From Marthasterias glacialis (lineage: Eukaryota; Echinodermata; Asteroidea; Forcipulatida; Asteriidae), in assembly GCA_911728455.2 (NCBI GenBank), contig OU452227.1, positions 21,942,414-22,006,413 on the forward strand: 64,000 bases of DNA. The letters run 5' to 3'. A program made the position numbers and the translations under genes. This document shows positions 1 to 12,800 of the stretch, in pieces (the stretch's first letter is position 1; each line of letters opens with the position of its first letter). The notes under the pieces were generated by a model. That model saw nothing but the letters and a program-made list of their open reading frames with translations, searched no databases and was not told where the DNA came from.

Positions 1-614
1 TATTAAACACTGAAGCATACAATTCGAAAATGTTAAGAAAAATCTGGAGACTTAATTCTAACATGTGAACAAGAAATAAAGGACATGTATTTTGAGAACA
101 TTCATTTTTAAAAAGATGTACATCATTAACTTTTTCTGATCATTGACCTGTTTTCCCGTAGCTCGCAGAAATTGTTTTTGGTCAGTGCATTTTACGTCAG
201 AAAGTAAATTTCAACAAGCCTGCTGTACTGTTTGTCTGTGTAAAACAAACAAGCACCAGTGGCTTAACATATTGCTTTAAAACAGAAGAGTCCAAACTTT
301 TCATAGCACAAGAATTTAATTTCATTCTATTTCATTTCATTTCCAACTAGAATAGGTTATTATTAGTGCTTTGTACAGTATGCATGAAGGTGAACTAATT
401 AGTATAGCTCGGATCCAAACACATTCTAGTAACAAAAACTTATATTAAGTACAGTTAATTAGACCAACTACGAACTCCATAAAGAGCTCACAGTGCTGTT
501 CTTTCTGTATGCTCTTCATCGTCCAAATCAATCAAGTAACAAGATTAGTTTTCAATCGGCATGTAATGAGCAAAGTTTTGTTTCTGTTTCATGTCCTAAA
601 AGTAAAACTCTCAC
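1..614. other. FDXR intron (left end of window), no element recognised
   Basis: AT-rich intronic sequence downstream of exon 7 in the FDXR direction. No further exon of the reductase (for example the PRPRKRL region of human FDXR) was found here, and no repeat was recognised. Confidence 0.6.
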
Positions 615-807
615 CTGGTATTTTTTCCTGAAGTCCTTCAAAGTCCTGTGGATTGAGCTCTGCACGACATCCAGGCAGCTTGGTCATTTCTCTCAGCTCC
701 TTGATGGTGAAGGCCACCTGTAAGGGGCCCCTCCTTCCAATCAGGTGGACCGTCCTCAGCTGCGACTTGTTCAGTGCATCCAAGGCATGCTGTGTTATAT
801 CTGTTTG
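615..807 (-). CDS. FDXR: FDXR exon 7 (last one in window)
   Basis: Sixty-four codons plus one base: [40 protein letters not shown], then [24 protein letters not shown] in continuous order. GRRGP and the following helix bind NADPH phosphate in the family. The donor CCAG|GTGAGA leaves phase 1, so the next exon lies left of position 1. The acceptor is CTTCAAG|CAAACA. Confidence 0.94.
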
Positions 808-3800
808 CTTGAAGTTTACCAAGGGAGTTTAATTTTAGAAAAGCATTACAAGACCCATATTTTGAGAAAAAATTAACATTTACAATTTTGTCCATTTGAA
901 CCGAGGGCTTCTGTTTTTCAAAAGATTTAATCCAGAAATAACATTTTTTTAAATGAATTAACTAAATAAATTAACCCACTAAAGTTGAGCTTTTATGAAA
1001 AACAGTACGATATAAAATTGCAAGAGAGCAGTGAGTTTCACTCTCAAAAGAGCCAAAATTACACCACTTGGGTGAGGAGTGGACTTTTCACTCTCTTACA
1101 TTTAGAGAGTATCTCAAGATATAAAAAAGCATCTCTGAGGCTACAAGTGGCCACCACCCACAAAACTAAACTTTAACAACCTTACACACACTATTGTGCA
1201 CTATTAGAACGTTAATGTCCGAGTCGATCAGGAAACATTTGAATCAGCAGCTTGTGAACACAATTTTATAGTGTGGAGTTTGCTGAGCCATTGATACTTA
1301 AACAACAAGTAAAGTGCATCGAGGCATAGATTACAATTATCAAAATCCACAGAAGCTCTGTACTTTCCCTGCAAACTCATAGGCTAATGTACTCCATCAA
1401 GATTTCAGCAATAAAGGTACATATTGTGGCCTCATATTTCAAAAAATGATTTCATTTACCAATTTTTAGAACTTTTACATAAAGATGTGTAATTTAAGTG
1501 CCCTGTAAATCGTATAGAAATCATTCAATAAAACAAAAGAGGCCAAAGGTTAACATATACGCTTATCCAGTCATTGCAACCGTCAAAATCAGTGACATCA
1601 ACTAGTGGGCTGAAGCTAGCTAGCTGCAATTCCCAGCCACGATTGCCAGTCAGGAGCATATTACCAATTACCAGCCGCAAATTCCAACCCAAAATTCGTG
1701 AGGCCAGCCAGCCGCGAATTGCCCAAACTGATGTAATGGGCGTTCACTATTTCTTTCGGTCCCAGCGCCTCAACCGAGATTGCTGAGGCCGAGCAAACCT
1801 CGCTATAAGCCCCACAAATACAGCAACCGAGCCACAGTCTGTTAAATGTCCACTTTTGTTATTAATTCACGGACAGTTGCAAACAATCAGAGTTTAATTT
1901 TGCCCAGTAATAAGATTTTTAAAGGGCGAGTTATCAGTTTCAAACTTTTGAAGCAGATAAGTCACATGCACTTCACATGACCCTTGTTTTTTTAAATAAC
2001 CGCAAAACCGGCAAAGTTTTGGGGTTATTGTAGTAGATATTTATATTGTACTTTTAGATGATCTTTTCTAATCACGCTACAGTCAATAATGTTTATTTTA
2101 CCACCCCAAAAATCACCCAACGAGGCCACAATGCACATTTAAGATAATATAGGGGCAATGATGGTCCATTTTCAGCTAAATTCTTACTGCCTACAGTGCA
2201 ATATAGACTTCTAAGATTTTTTTAAGCAAATTTGTCTGCCCAAGGAGGTGGCTCCAGCACATCGAACGTGATATACCTGGCCCTCCATTTACATTCAGTC
2301 TGTCTATCATGTGTGTCCTGCATACCCCAAATGTAAAGCTCTCGGGTTGGATCTAGACATTGTGTCGAATGTAACTCTGTCTATGAGGAATCAAATTAGA
2401 GGTGCTGAATGCTGCACTTTTTGGCTGGCTGGATCCTGGAAGACTACATGTATACCATACCCAGGTATCAAAAGTGGGCTGGATTACACAACAAGGTGCT
2501 CTATTTTACAGCATGGTAAAAACATCTGAATCTACATAAGCGCAGGTATTTGACCAATCGGGCCAAGGGACAACTGTATCCATGCAAATCACATAATACC
2601 ACAGTTAACAAATCAGAGCAATGGGCCAATCCCAGCAAGATAACATTGCATTTGAAGAAAATTCTGGAAATCTTTCTTCCCAAAGAAACACATACCGGCC
2701 ACCCTCTAAAATCATTTAAGTCTGCATCCTTCTGAAGAGCTTAAAACTTCACCCTAGCAGTGCCCTGAACTAAATAAAATTATTAGGTTTTTTCTTAAAT
2801 TGCAAACTACAAATTCTAGAAACAACGAATGCAGTCAATGCATTACACAAGTTCAAAGCCGACTTCCCAAACTTTTATTTTGGTCACAACTTCAATTTTC
2901 ACAAAGGTCATTTTAAGGTTACGTGGTGTGTTGTAACCAATAGAAATTCAATACATAGGGATGATTTAATCGGGCCTGCCAATACACAGTCCGAAAATCA
3001 GCCCAGAACGACGGGTTAAAGACTCTGTGTATCACAAACTGAACATATAAGAAACCAGCAAAGAAGGGGTTTGCCAGTGGAGTTGCTGAAATATTTGCTG
3101 TGTAGAGCTTCATATCTTTTTGATTCACTACACAAATTGTTTTGCAGACTTACCTTTAATATACTTGATGGCGTGATGAGGATTCTGGCCACATCAAGAG
3201 CCACATTCCCCTGACCAATCACAACTGTTGTTTCTCCACTCAGATCTGGATTAAGCTGTGAAATAAAACAAACAAGTGATATGTTTTAAGACAGGTTTTT
3301 GAAGTTTTTGAACTATGAGACCCATTTATGTAGCACCTAATAAAGGTTTACAAAGTGCTGCGGCCCATTCAGCTGCCAGCTGCCAGAAACGTCTTAACGA
3401 AGTGTAGCTGGGTTCTATACATTACACAACACACGGGACCTCGGCTTTACATCCCATCCGAAGAAAAAAGACCTGGGGTGGATTTCACAAAACTGGTCCT
3501 AACTTAGTCTCAACTTATGATTAGTCCTATAAGTTAGGACTACATGTTGTTACTCGTCCTAACTTGAGATCCTAGCACTTTGTGATATCCAAACCAGGAC
3601 TCAAACGCACACTCTGCTGATCAGAAACACCAGAGCTTGACCGCTCGCCACGACTCAAAGTTTGAAACAACTTGGATCCAATTTTACAGGGCTCCGGCCA
3701 CTAAGCAAAAAAGTTTCCAATTTCATTAAACTATCAAACAGAACATATTACTAAGTAATCTTTCTGCTTTCTGCTAAGAAAAAGTTTACTAAGCAACAGA

Positions 3801-6800
3801 CCAAGCAGTTTGGTTTTTCGGGAAGATGTATGTTTTTCTGCTTGGTAAAATTTGTCAGTGCTTACCAATTATCATGGTTACATGCTGTACATATTCATTT
3901 TTTGTTTGGTAACTGCTCAAGAATAGTGCACTGTGTATTGACACCTTGCACCAAGGTCACACACAGCTACTGTCTGCAAAGAGTCCCCATTTTGGAAATC
4001 AAATTGAACGTAAACATTATTTGGAGCATGAAAACAGAGACATTAACTTTCAAAATGGCGCAACCAAGATTATTGTGATGATGTCGTCGGGTGAATTGGG
4101 TCTATACAGTGTACATGCTTAGCAAATAATGTTTTAACATTAAAGCAGTTTCTTTGTACTTAATAGCTCTGTGAAATAACAATCTGGTCTGTATCTTCCG
4201 AGGGCGAGTTGAATACAGATAAAATATACAGTGCTTCTGCATCCAATACATACAACAAGGCCGAAGGCCAAGGTGCATACGGGACGCAGAAGCACTATAT
4301 TTTTTCCATATTCCACAAGAGCGCGTGGGATGACAAATTTATCCTCCAGCAAAATTGGAATAAAAAAAACGACAGAAAAGATAGAAAAAAAACAGTGGTG
4401 TTTTATTTCTTCAGGTTTCAAACTCACCTCGGTGTTTTTATTGTACCTAAAAATAACTTCTAAAAATGACTTAAATTAAAACTTCATGTATTTGAGAACT
4501 CTTGATACATGTGATAAGGTTGAATTTAAAGTTAGTTGCAGGGAAAGCTGTGCTGATAAACACCGACTGTTAAGTTGTTGATTTTACAACAATTAAAGGC
4601 AGTCAATGCAGTCACTGAGTACATGGGCTTATCGCATTCAATATGTAGGATCAGGATGCAATATAAGATTTCAGAGTGGGATATAATAACAGTAAATCCC
4701 ACGGATGATGAACAATCTGAAGAAAATATTCCAGCTTGACAGAGAATATTTATCATTGTTGGTTGATGACCCCAAAACAATTAACTTTTTTTTTTTTATA
4801 TCAAACTCAGATGGTGGATATAGAGCCTAAAACTAATTATCAGTACGTGGACCATATTCAAATATGTACAACTGTTGTTTCTCTTTGTATATAAGAAAGG
4901 AAACACAACAAAGGGGACCACTTATCTACCGATACCATCAGTCACGTTTATTTTTTGCAACCCAATGGTTGTATAAAACTTTTTTTAAGTACCTACTACC
5001 TGAAACCACCCGTGACAAAAAATCCCCAGGCTTAGTCATTTTCGTCAGTCTTACCTTACAATTAATTCTTGGTAACTGTTATTATTTCCAGAGACACTTC
5101 CAGTAACTTTTAGAGTCTTTATTTCCATGTTTACGATGTATAAATCCACTCTAGATGTTTATTATGACTCACGTGTGCTGCCACACACACACACGTACTA
5201 AGTGAATACAGAGTTTGGGTATTTAAAAACAAAGATGGCGCCGTCTGTGGATCAAACTTTTCTAATTCTAGGGTTGGTCGAATGTTTGTAAACCACTATT
5301 TTGATTTTGGATCATGAAAACACTTATATTTTTGAGTGTAAAATTGCATTATTTTAAGCTGTAGCAACTTTTTTTGTTTTTATGCTAGTTAGATTAAAGT
5401 AAAAAAAAAGATGCAGATTATCGTCTGCTCAGTGTTCAGTAAGGCTCATTAATATTCATGTTTCAGTAAGGCTCATTAATATTCATGAGATGACATCATT
5501 TACTTTTTACCAATCAAAATGAGTTTTGTTCACGTTCATTCTGAAACTCGATGAATGGAATTATTTAGAGGACAGGTTTGCTTAATTTTTTCACTCTTTT
5601 AATTAATAGAAAGAATATTTATTTGAAGATATTTTAGCTCTTTTACTCGGAATCAAACTGTATAAATATGTGATTCTGAGCAGTTCTGTAACAGTAATGT
5701 GGAAACCAATTTTGCTCTTGCCAAATTTTAAGGGCGTAGCTTAAATACTATGCGTGAGAACTTGCTGTGCTGTGCGTATGGCACGTAGTTCAAAGAGTAT
5801 TAAAAAGGGCAAATTTCAGAGTGATTCTGACCAGATAATAGACCGATCCATTAAGCCCCACCCACAGTGCACGCGCACCATATGCACTAACGTGTTTGAC
5901 GGACTTTTGATTGCGAAATCACGTCTGTGATTGGTCGGCAATGGCGGGGATTAATGGATCGGTCCATTCTTATTGTCTTCAAGCAAGCTTGAATCCTCGT
6001 GTCTGATTGGTTGATCCATAGCAACAAGAGTGTGATAAACAGTCATTATGCACGGCCCACATCACACCCTGTTCTTTAATGCGCTGTTCTTACTCCCATC
6101 TATAGGATCCTATGGTAAATTCACGGTAAAAGAAAAAGTTAAAAAGTGACACGTTTGCTTGAAGATAATTACTATTGGTTATCACACCCGCACTCATGGA
6201 ATATGGAAATTATGGCGCATCTGCGTACCATACCCAACTCGGCCTGCGGCCTCGTTGGATATGGAATGCAGAAGCGCTATATTTTTCCATATTCCAGTCG
6301 TGTGATAACCAATAGTGTAGTAGTCGTATTGCTGGTCTCTGAATCTTATAACCTTTATAGACCGATCCATTAAGCCCCGCCCACAGTGCACGCGTGCCAT
6401 ATGCACTAACGTGTTTGTCGGACTTTGTCAGACTTTTGGTTGCACAATAACATCTGTGATTGGTCAATACAGCAAAGGCGGGGGCTTAATGGATCGGTCT
6501 ATTGTTGGATTGCTCTGCTGAGTCTGAGTGACATAAATACAGGTATCTGGAGTTCTGTTTCTAAACCATGAGAAGAGAAACATTGTGGATTTTTGTGAAT
6601 AATTTAATTAAATATTCACCAAGTTTATTTGACATTTTAGGAGATGTGAGTAGGATGAGCTGAGAGAAGCTTAAGAGGAGCTCCAGGGGCTAGATTGATT
6701 ATTGATGAGGTTTAATGAGACTCATAATAGTTTGTAGTTAAATTAAGCATTGGGAAGCTGCAGTTTAACTTAGGGGAGCTTTGTGGACCTAGACATTTCT

Positions 6801-9800
6801 GGGGAGCTGTAGTTTAATCTGGAGGAGCTGTGGAGGTAGATTAATTCTTCAGGAGTAAAACTTTCTTGAGGAACACTCGCGGGGAGCCACTAGAGTTCGA
6901 GGAGCTGAACTTTTGGGAGCCATAATAATAATAATAATAATAATAAATAACATTTGTATAGCGCTACATACAAATGTTTCTAAGCGCTTTACAATAAGAA
7001 TGTAAGGATAACCAATTCAGGAAATAGTTACACACTAGACTATTTGGGATACAGAGATCTTGGAATAGGATAAAGTAATATTCTCCAGTCATAATGTTAG
7101 CAAGGTGATAAGTTGACAAATGGTAAAAATATCACTTGTGGATTTTTGAGGAGTGGATATTGTTGTAGCAGAAGTGTGGTATCAATTCAGTACTGTAGAA
7201 TTAAGTTGATGCGCATTAGGATGATGGGAGCCTAGCCTATCTCTTGTGGAGTTTTGAGGAGTGGATATTGTTGTAGCTGTAGAGCGTAGTTATCACTTTG
7301 GTATTTTAGAGTAAAGTGGATATTGTAGGTTGGAGCCTAGTATCACTTGGTTTTTTTTTAGAGTGGGTTTGCAGGCAAAAGGCCATTTTATTAAGGTTTA
7401 TTAAGAATTATTTGAGACTGGATTTTATTATTAGTTTAGTGTAAATTGTTTTTGTTAGCATCCATTGAGATATTTACTGAGAGCCTTGTACAGTAAAGAT
7501 GATGAATACACGAGCAGTGCTTTGAGGAAGAAGTTCTTTATTTGTAAATAAAATATTTGTTATCTTTTGGCTGAATTCAAATCAACTGTGTCTATCCTAA
7601 GTTATTTCTCTTTCGAGTGATTATTCTTAGAGTAGCATCTCCTTTTACCCGGTCATATATTTTGACAGTGGACCCTAGTCGACCAGCTTGAGATGTTAAA
7701 CCGGTGAGGCGGAACTCCAGTGGTTTAGGCCTGGTGGCAGTGCTATCTACGACAAACCAGGAGGGAGTTAACACCACTTGTCCAAGGCGAAATTCGTGGT
7801 CCGTCACAAAACCCTAATTTCCACCACACACCCAATTGTTTCAACATGCAGGCTTATACTCAAAATAATTTGAGTTGATTAGACTATTAATTTTTTAATT
7901 ACTCTTAAACTTCATTCAAAAAATGGGACGTAAAAAAGGCAGGTATTTTTTTCTGTCCAATTTTGATGAAAATTTAAGAGTGATTTAAAAAAAAATTTTA
8001 AAGGGGGGGGCTGTGTCGTCCTGATTATAACAGTTAATGGAATAACCCATTTACTATGTGTGCATGCACGTGCCCGTTGAAGGTCACATCACAGTTTGAC
8101 AAAGACGGTACCCTTTGTGATTTGACCGCAACGGGAGTGTGCAGTATCTGGGTGTATCTTTCCCTACACAGCCACAGGCCTGCTATAATCATGATGACAC
8201 AGCCCCTTTAAAACCTCAAAAAAATCAACTCCAATTATTTTCAGTAGAAGGCTGTATGTTCATTCACATATTGAAACACTTTTGGGTGGTTTTTAGGTAC
8301 TTGAACAAAAGTTAAAACCATTGGATACTCTGCTTACGTGACAGATGCAAGGGGGAAAGTCTTTATTGTGTTTTGTGTCAAAAGCAAATTTTGCGTACAG
8401 ACCAACATACACCATGTCCACAAATTTTGTATTATTCAGTTACAAATGATCGTCCAAATGTAGCAACTCACTTAGCCTTATGCATGGCTGGTGAAGAATG
8501 GGTACTCTTGCAATGATCTATTCAAATATAGCCTAAATCTATCACACAGGGATGAGAGTGGATGAAAAATACACGAAACACAAGTACTGTGTTAAGGCTT
8601 TACAAGGGCCTGGATGACATATATTAAAAAACAAAAGAAATTAGTAAAAGAATGCCACAACAATAATTTTGTAAAATCCAGAAACCTGGAAAAATCTGGA
8701 GGAATGTCGTCCCTGGTCGGAGCTATGGTCCACATCTAAAAAATTGCTAAATATGACGAGTGAACTCAGGCCAGCTGTTTTTGTACTTTTCAAAAAACAT
8801 TTGCACCCGACTCAACGGTATCCTATGATATTTTTTGTGGGGGGAATTGTTGATATTTTTCTCAGACCATGGCATATGTTGCCCAAAATTCAATAAGTAA
8901 AACATCTTGTGCCTTTACAATTAACTACAGTTGAAATATGAGAAGGGTTAAGATTGATTTGAGTTTGATACCAATATGTTCCCATATTCACAGATATTAA
9001 GTACCGATCCCAGAGTGTGATAAATTATCTCCACTTGTACTTTGTGCAGAATGTCCGTTGATTAATGTGTAGATTCAGCGTGCACATTACCAGAAAATTT
9101 GACAATCAGCGGCGAGCGACAAAAGCTGCATGCTCGTCGAAATTTGTCCATTGATTTATGCCGTATCGCCTGAATTATTGAGATGTCCCGCACAGAAAAA
9201 TCGAGAGGGAATTGGGTGTAATTGGTTCATTCGGCAACAGCACACATTCTACTTGCAGTTATGTGCTGCTGTGTACATAAGCTAGATGAATACATTTTTA
9301 ATGCAGTGCAAATTGAATTTATAGGTACAATTAAAGTTCAGACATCTCTGCACATGCGTGTACACATGAGACCCGCAACCAACAAAACAGAGCCTTCACA
9401 GCCTGGTTATTTAAATTCCTGGATTTGGGAGGAAATCAAATGCAGCGAACGATTTCCCTTAATTAGCATAGCAAAAATGCTACACAAAATGTATCAGTGC
9501 ATCATCACAACGCCAGGAGCCAGTGTTTGGCCTCTAGTTCATCAACTGAAAGACCACTCCACTGTGTCAAGTTGTTCACCCAACCGGCTCAAAATCGTCC
9601 GAGTCATCTCACTGTATAAATGCTGGAAACCCCGCAGTTACTAATCAGCTATCACCATTTGCTACTCAATATTAGTATTCAGCGTGCACAAAACATGTTC
9701 AGCCTAAATATTTTGCAATGCAAAATTGCTGAATAAAATCGTTCCCCAACATCGTTTTTTTAATCCTAGATAAGATTACTGTGTTGTGTACAGGTGTACA

Positions 9801-12800
9801 GTGAAAATGAATCTGCTACTTATTGGTAAAGTTCTCAGCTGATTTACTGACCACCCACACAGATCCTTGTCATTTGATTGGTGGAACACGCGTAACACAT
9901 AATCCTTTATTTAGCCATATGTTAACTGCCGCGCCGCTGGACAGTTGTGTAATGATAATTATAGGACGGTGAATATGGATTTTCGACACTTAATTCACAA
10001 CATTGTGTTCCAAAAATAATCGCTCCCACCTGTTTGACCAAATGAGGCGAACAAGGTTGGTGTCTACAAGGAGTTGTCCATGTTGTTTAGAAGTTTTTAA
10101 AATTTTCTGAGTGTGGGATGGACCATGTCTATTTTGTGTTTATTGTGAAAACAAAATTCCAATGATAGGGATCTATGTGTGAGTAATGCATTTCGTTCAT
10201 GCATTTTCGTAGACTATTATACACATATGGACTGGCAATGAGGGAGATAGTGCACGTCTATGCAACCTGAGGGCCTGTGAGTGACCAGGAGAGGGTCCTA
10301 TTTATGACCTAAATATGACCCTCTCCTGGTCACTCACAGGCCCGAGGGGTGCATAGACGTGCACTACTGCCCAAATAATGCCAGTCCATATGTGTTTATA
10401 ACACACCTCAGTCCAAAATGTCGGTTAGAAGAGTAAATCGCGTTTTTTTGGCCGGAGATTCTTCTCGATCCGCAGACGCCGCCATTTTCGTTCTCTTGAG
10501 GGCGCTGTTTACCAGTCAATAGTTTTGGGGTTTTTGAAACTATTTCCCGCTTTGCGAACTATTTCCCCCAAACGAAGCGCGTGTGGTGCGTGTGGTGCAG
10601 ATTTCATGCACTAGGCTATATTAGTTTACCCCACGTGACCGTGTTTCAGCCAATCAGGATCAAGAACCAGGGAGAGGTGTGTTATAAAATCACTTAGTGA
10701 AATCTGGCTTTCCATTCTTGCCTCGTGAAATTAAATAGTCCAGATTTTACCTCGTGATTATATTCTGTGACAATGCACTCATATGCATCCAATGCTTGTA
10801 TAACAACGAACTTTGACGTAGCATAATGGTCAAGGCAGTATGGCACAAGAGAGACAAGCATGTGCAGCCATCCTCAAAATGGATTAAGGAGAAATGCATG
10901 TCTGGAATTATCTTCAAAGAAAAATGTAGGTTTTATATACGTTCAAGGTTTACACTGTGCATTTCTGTTTCTTTCGCATAAAGCAATTGAAAGCACATGG
11001 ACAACAAATTGTCAGAGACCTCTATCCACACTTTATGTAACCCAATCACATGAAATAAAAAACCTGTGAAAGTTTAAAAGCTCAATCAGTCATCAGAATC
11101 ACAAGAAGCTTGTCTGTTTTTACTGTTTTCAAATGTGGGTTTGGAACTCGAGAGATCAAAACTAACTGATTTACTCATTTCTCAAAAACTAGCAATTCAA
11201 GCAAAAGTATTTCAAAGGAAGTGTTCCACCACGGCCATCTTTATACCATGTAAGTGATGTGCAAATCTGTAAACATTTATATTTTGAATCTTACCAATGC
11301 TGTGCACACCCTTTAAGTTGGAACCTACAGCCATGTCACTCGAGGCAGTTTACAGGCAGCAAGGTCCAGGCAATCTCAAACAAGACAATTCATTCACATT
11401 TCAGTTTTCTCATTTTTTTTCTTGGGAGGGTGAGTTCCAGCTAGAAGAATGTCTCTTGAGCTGCCGAAGTGTTCCCTTTTGCATACAGTGCAGTTGGTTG
11501 CCTCCAAGAAGCCTGAAAAAATTGCCCTGTGTGACAAGGCCGTTTAACCTGTTGCCGCCGGGATTTTTTCATTTTTCCCGTCCCCCCTGACGGGATTATT
11601 TTTGTCGGATTTGCCGGAAACATTTTTCTTTGAGAGTACCTCTGGCACAAAGAAGTATTGACTTGACAAAGACAAGATAACGATTCTCTTTATTGCACTG
11701 TTAGTTTTGTTTTTTCTACCCAGAAAATGTCAAATTCATGCACCGTGTATTGCAAAACATCGGCCTTGAGCCACAGCATAGGATTGGTACAAAACCTGGA
11801 ACCATGGCTGGATCCCCGGTTCACTCTGACTTGCATGTACCTCCATTGAGTCGAAATACAACAAATAAACAATGGCATGAATGGTGGAAGCCTCTCGATG
11901 TCTCGTAATCCTCTTCTTGGAACAAAAGGACAAAGGTCTGGAATCAGGAATTACACAATAACCCCTGCATAGTGCAGAAATGTTGGAAAAACATGGCACT
12001 TTATGTGGGTAAACCGAAATGTTGCACGGCATGTGCATGCTCTGTGCACGCTCTGTGGTGGAATGTGCAGACGCCCTTTGGTCCAGGCTTAAAATTTCAC
12101 ACAAAAATACAAAAGTCACGTCATCTGTTTGCTGGCTCGGAAAATATTTGCGTTGATACACGGCATCTGGCACTAACTTGATATGGTTCCTAAACAATGT
12201 AATACTTGGGAAGCTTGCTTGGTCTTATTTCCAACTTTTTGTGCGCGGATTTATTCTACCATTTGAAAGTATGTGCTATCTTTTGGACGGATTGCTAGTA
12301 AATGTTCTGTGCGATGATCACCCTCACATTCATCGTATGCTAAACTAGCTCAGTTCAAATCTCTCTGAAAGAAAAGATCTACTTTTGTTTTAATGTCAGG
12401 GATGACAGTCATTGCTGGCAAAAAGGTCTTAAACTATGACCCAACGTTTTGGAGGGATGGTGAAATATAAACCATGAAAATATGTGGGTTTTTTTAATCC
12501 AGGACAAGTGTATTGATGTTACTCACGTGATTAGTCACGTTTCATTCCTAAACTAGAAGCTTCGTCAGACTGGCAAGCATGTCCAATGCCCAACTGCTTT
12601 TTATACCCTGAGCATTGAACACGGTGGCCAGTCTGACGAAGCTCCTAATTTTAGGAGTGAGACGTAACTAACCACGTGAGTCACATTCTACACACTTGTC
12701 TTGGATTTGAAAAAAAAACGAATGAACCAGTTTACATTCCATCAACACTGAAGATAAACATATTTAAAGGCGTGTTGAAATGATGGCATGTTTTTTTTTA

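Noticed and set aside
5225-5245. AAGATGGCGCC word as a promoter mark for a hidden gene
   Set aside because: A single YY1-like word inside an intron with no open frame or exon downstream.
6570-7640. Possible LTR-like segment (repeated GGGGAGCT and GAGTGGATATTG words, AATAAA near 7547, TGGTGGCAGTGC near 7731)
   Set aside because: No matching second copy, no clear TG...CA ends or target duplication, and no recognisable coding domain. Too weak to call a retroelement fossil.
9222-9644. 140-residue plus-strand open frame in FDXR intron 5
   Set aside because: No recognisable domain, no splice context or codon bias that could be judged, and it lies in an intron of another gene. Kept only as part of a possible regulatory block.
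11736-12197. 153-residue minus-strand open frame
   Set aside because: Scanned by eye for transposase, protease and reverse transcriptase motifs and found none; the opposite strand is also partly open. Most likely chance.
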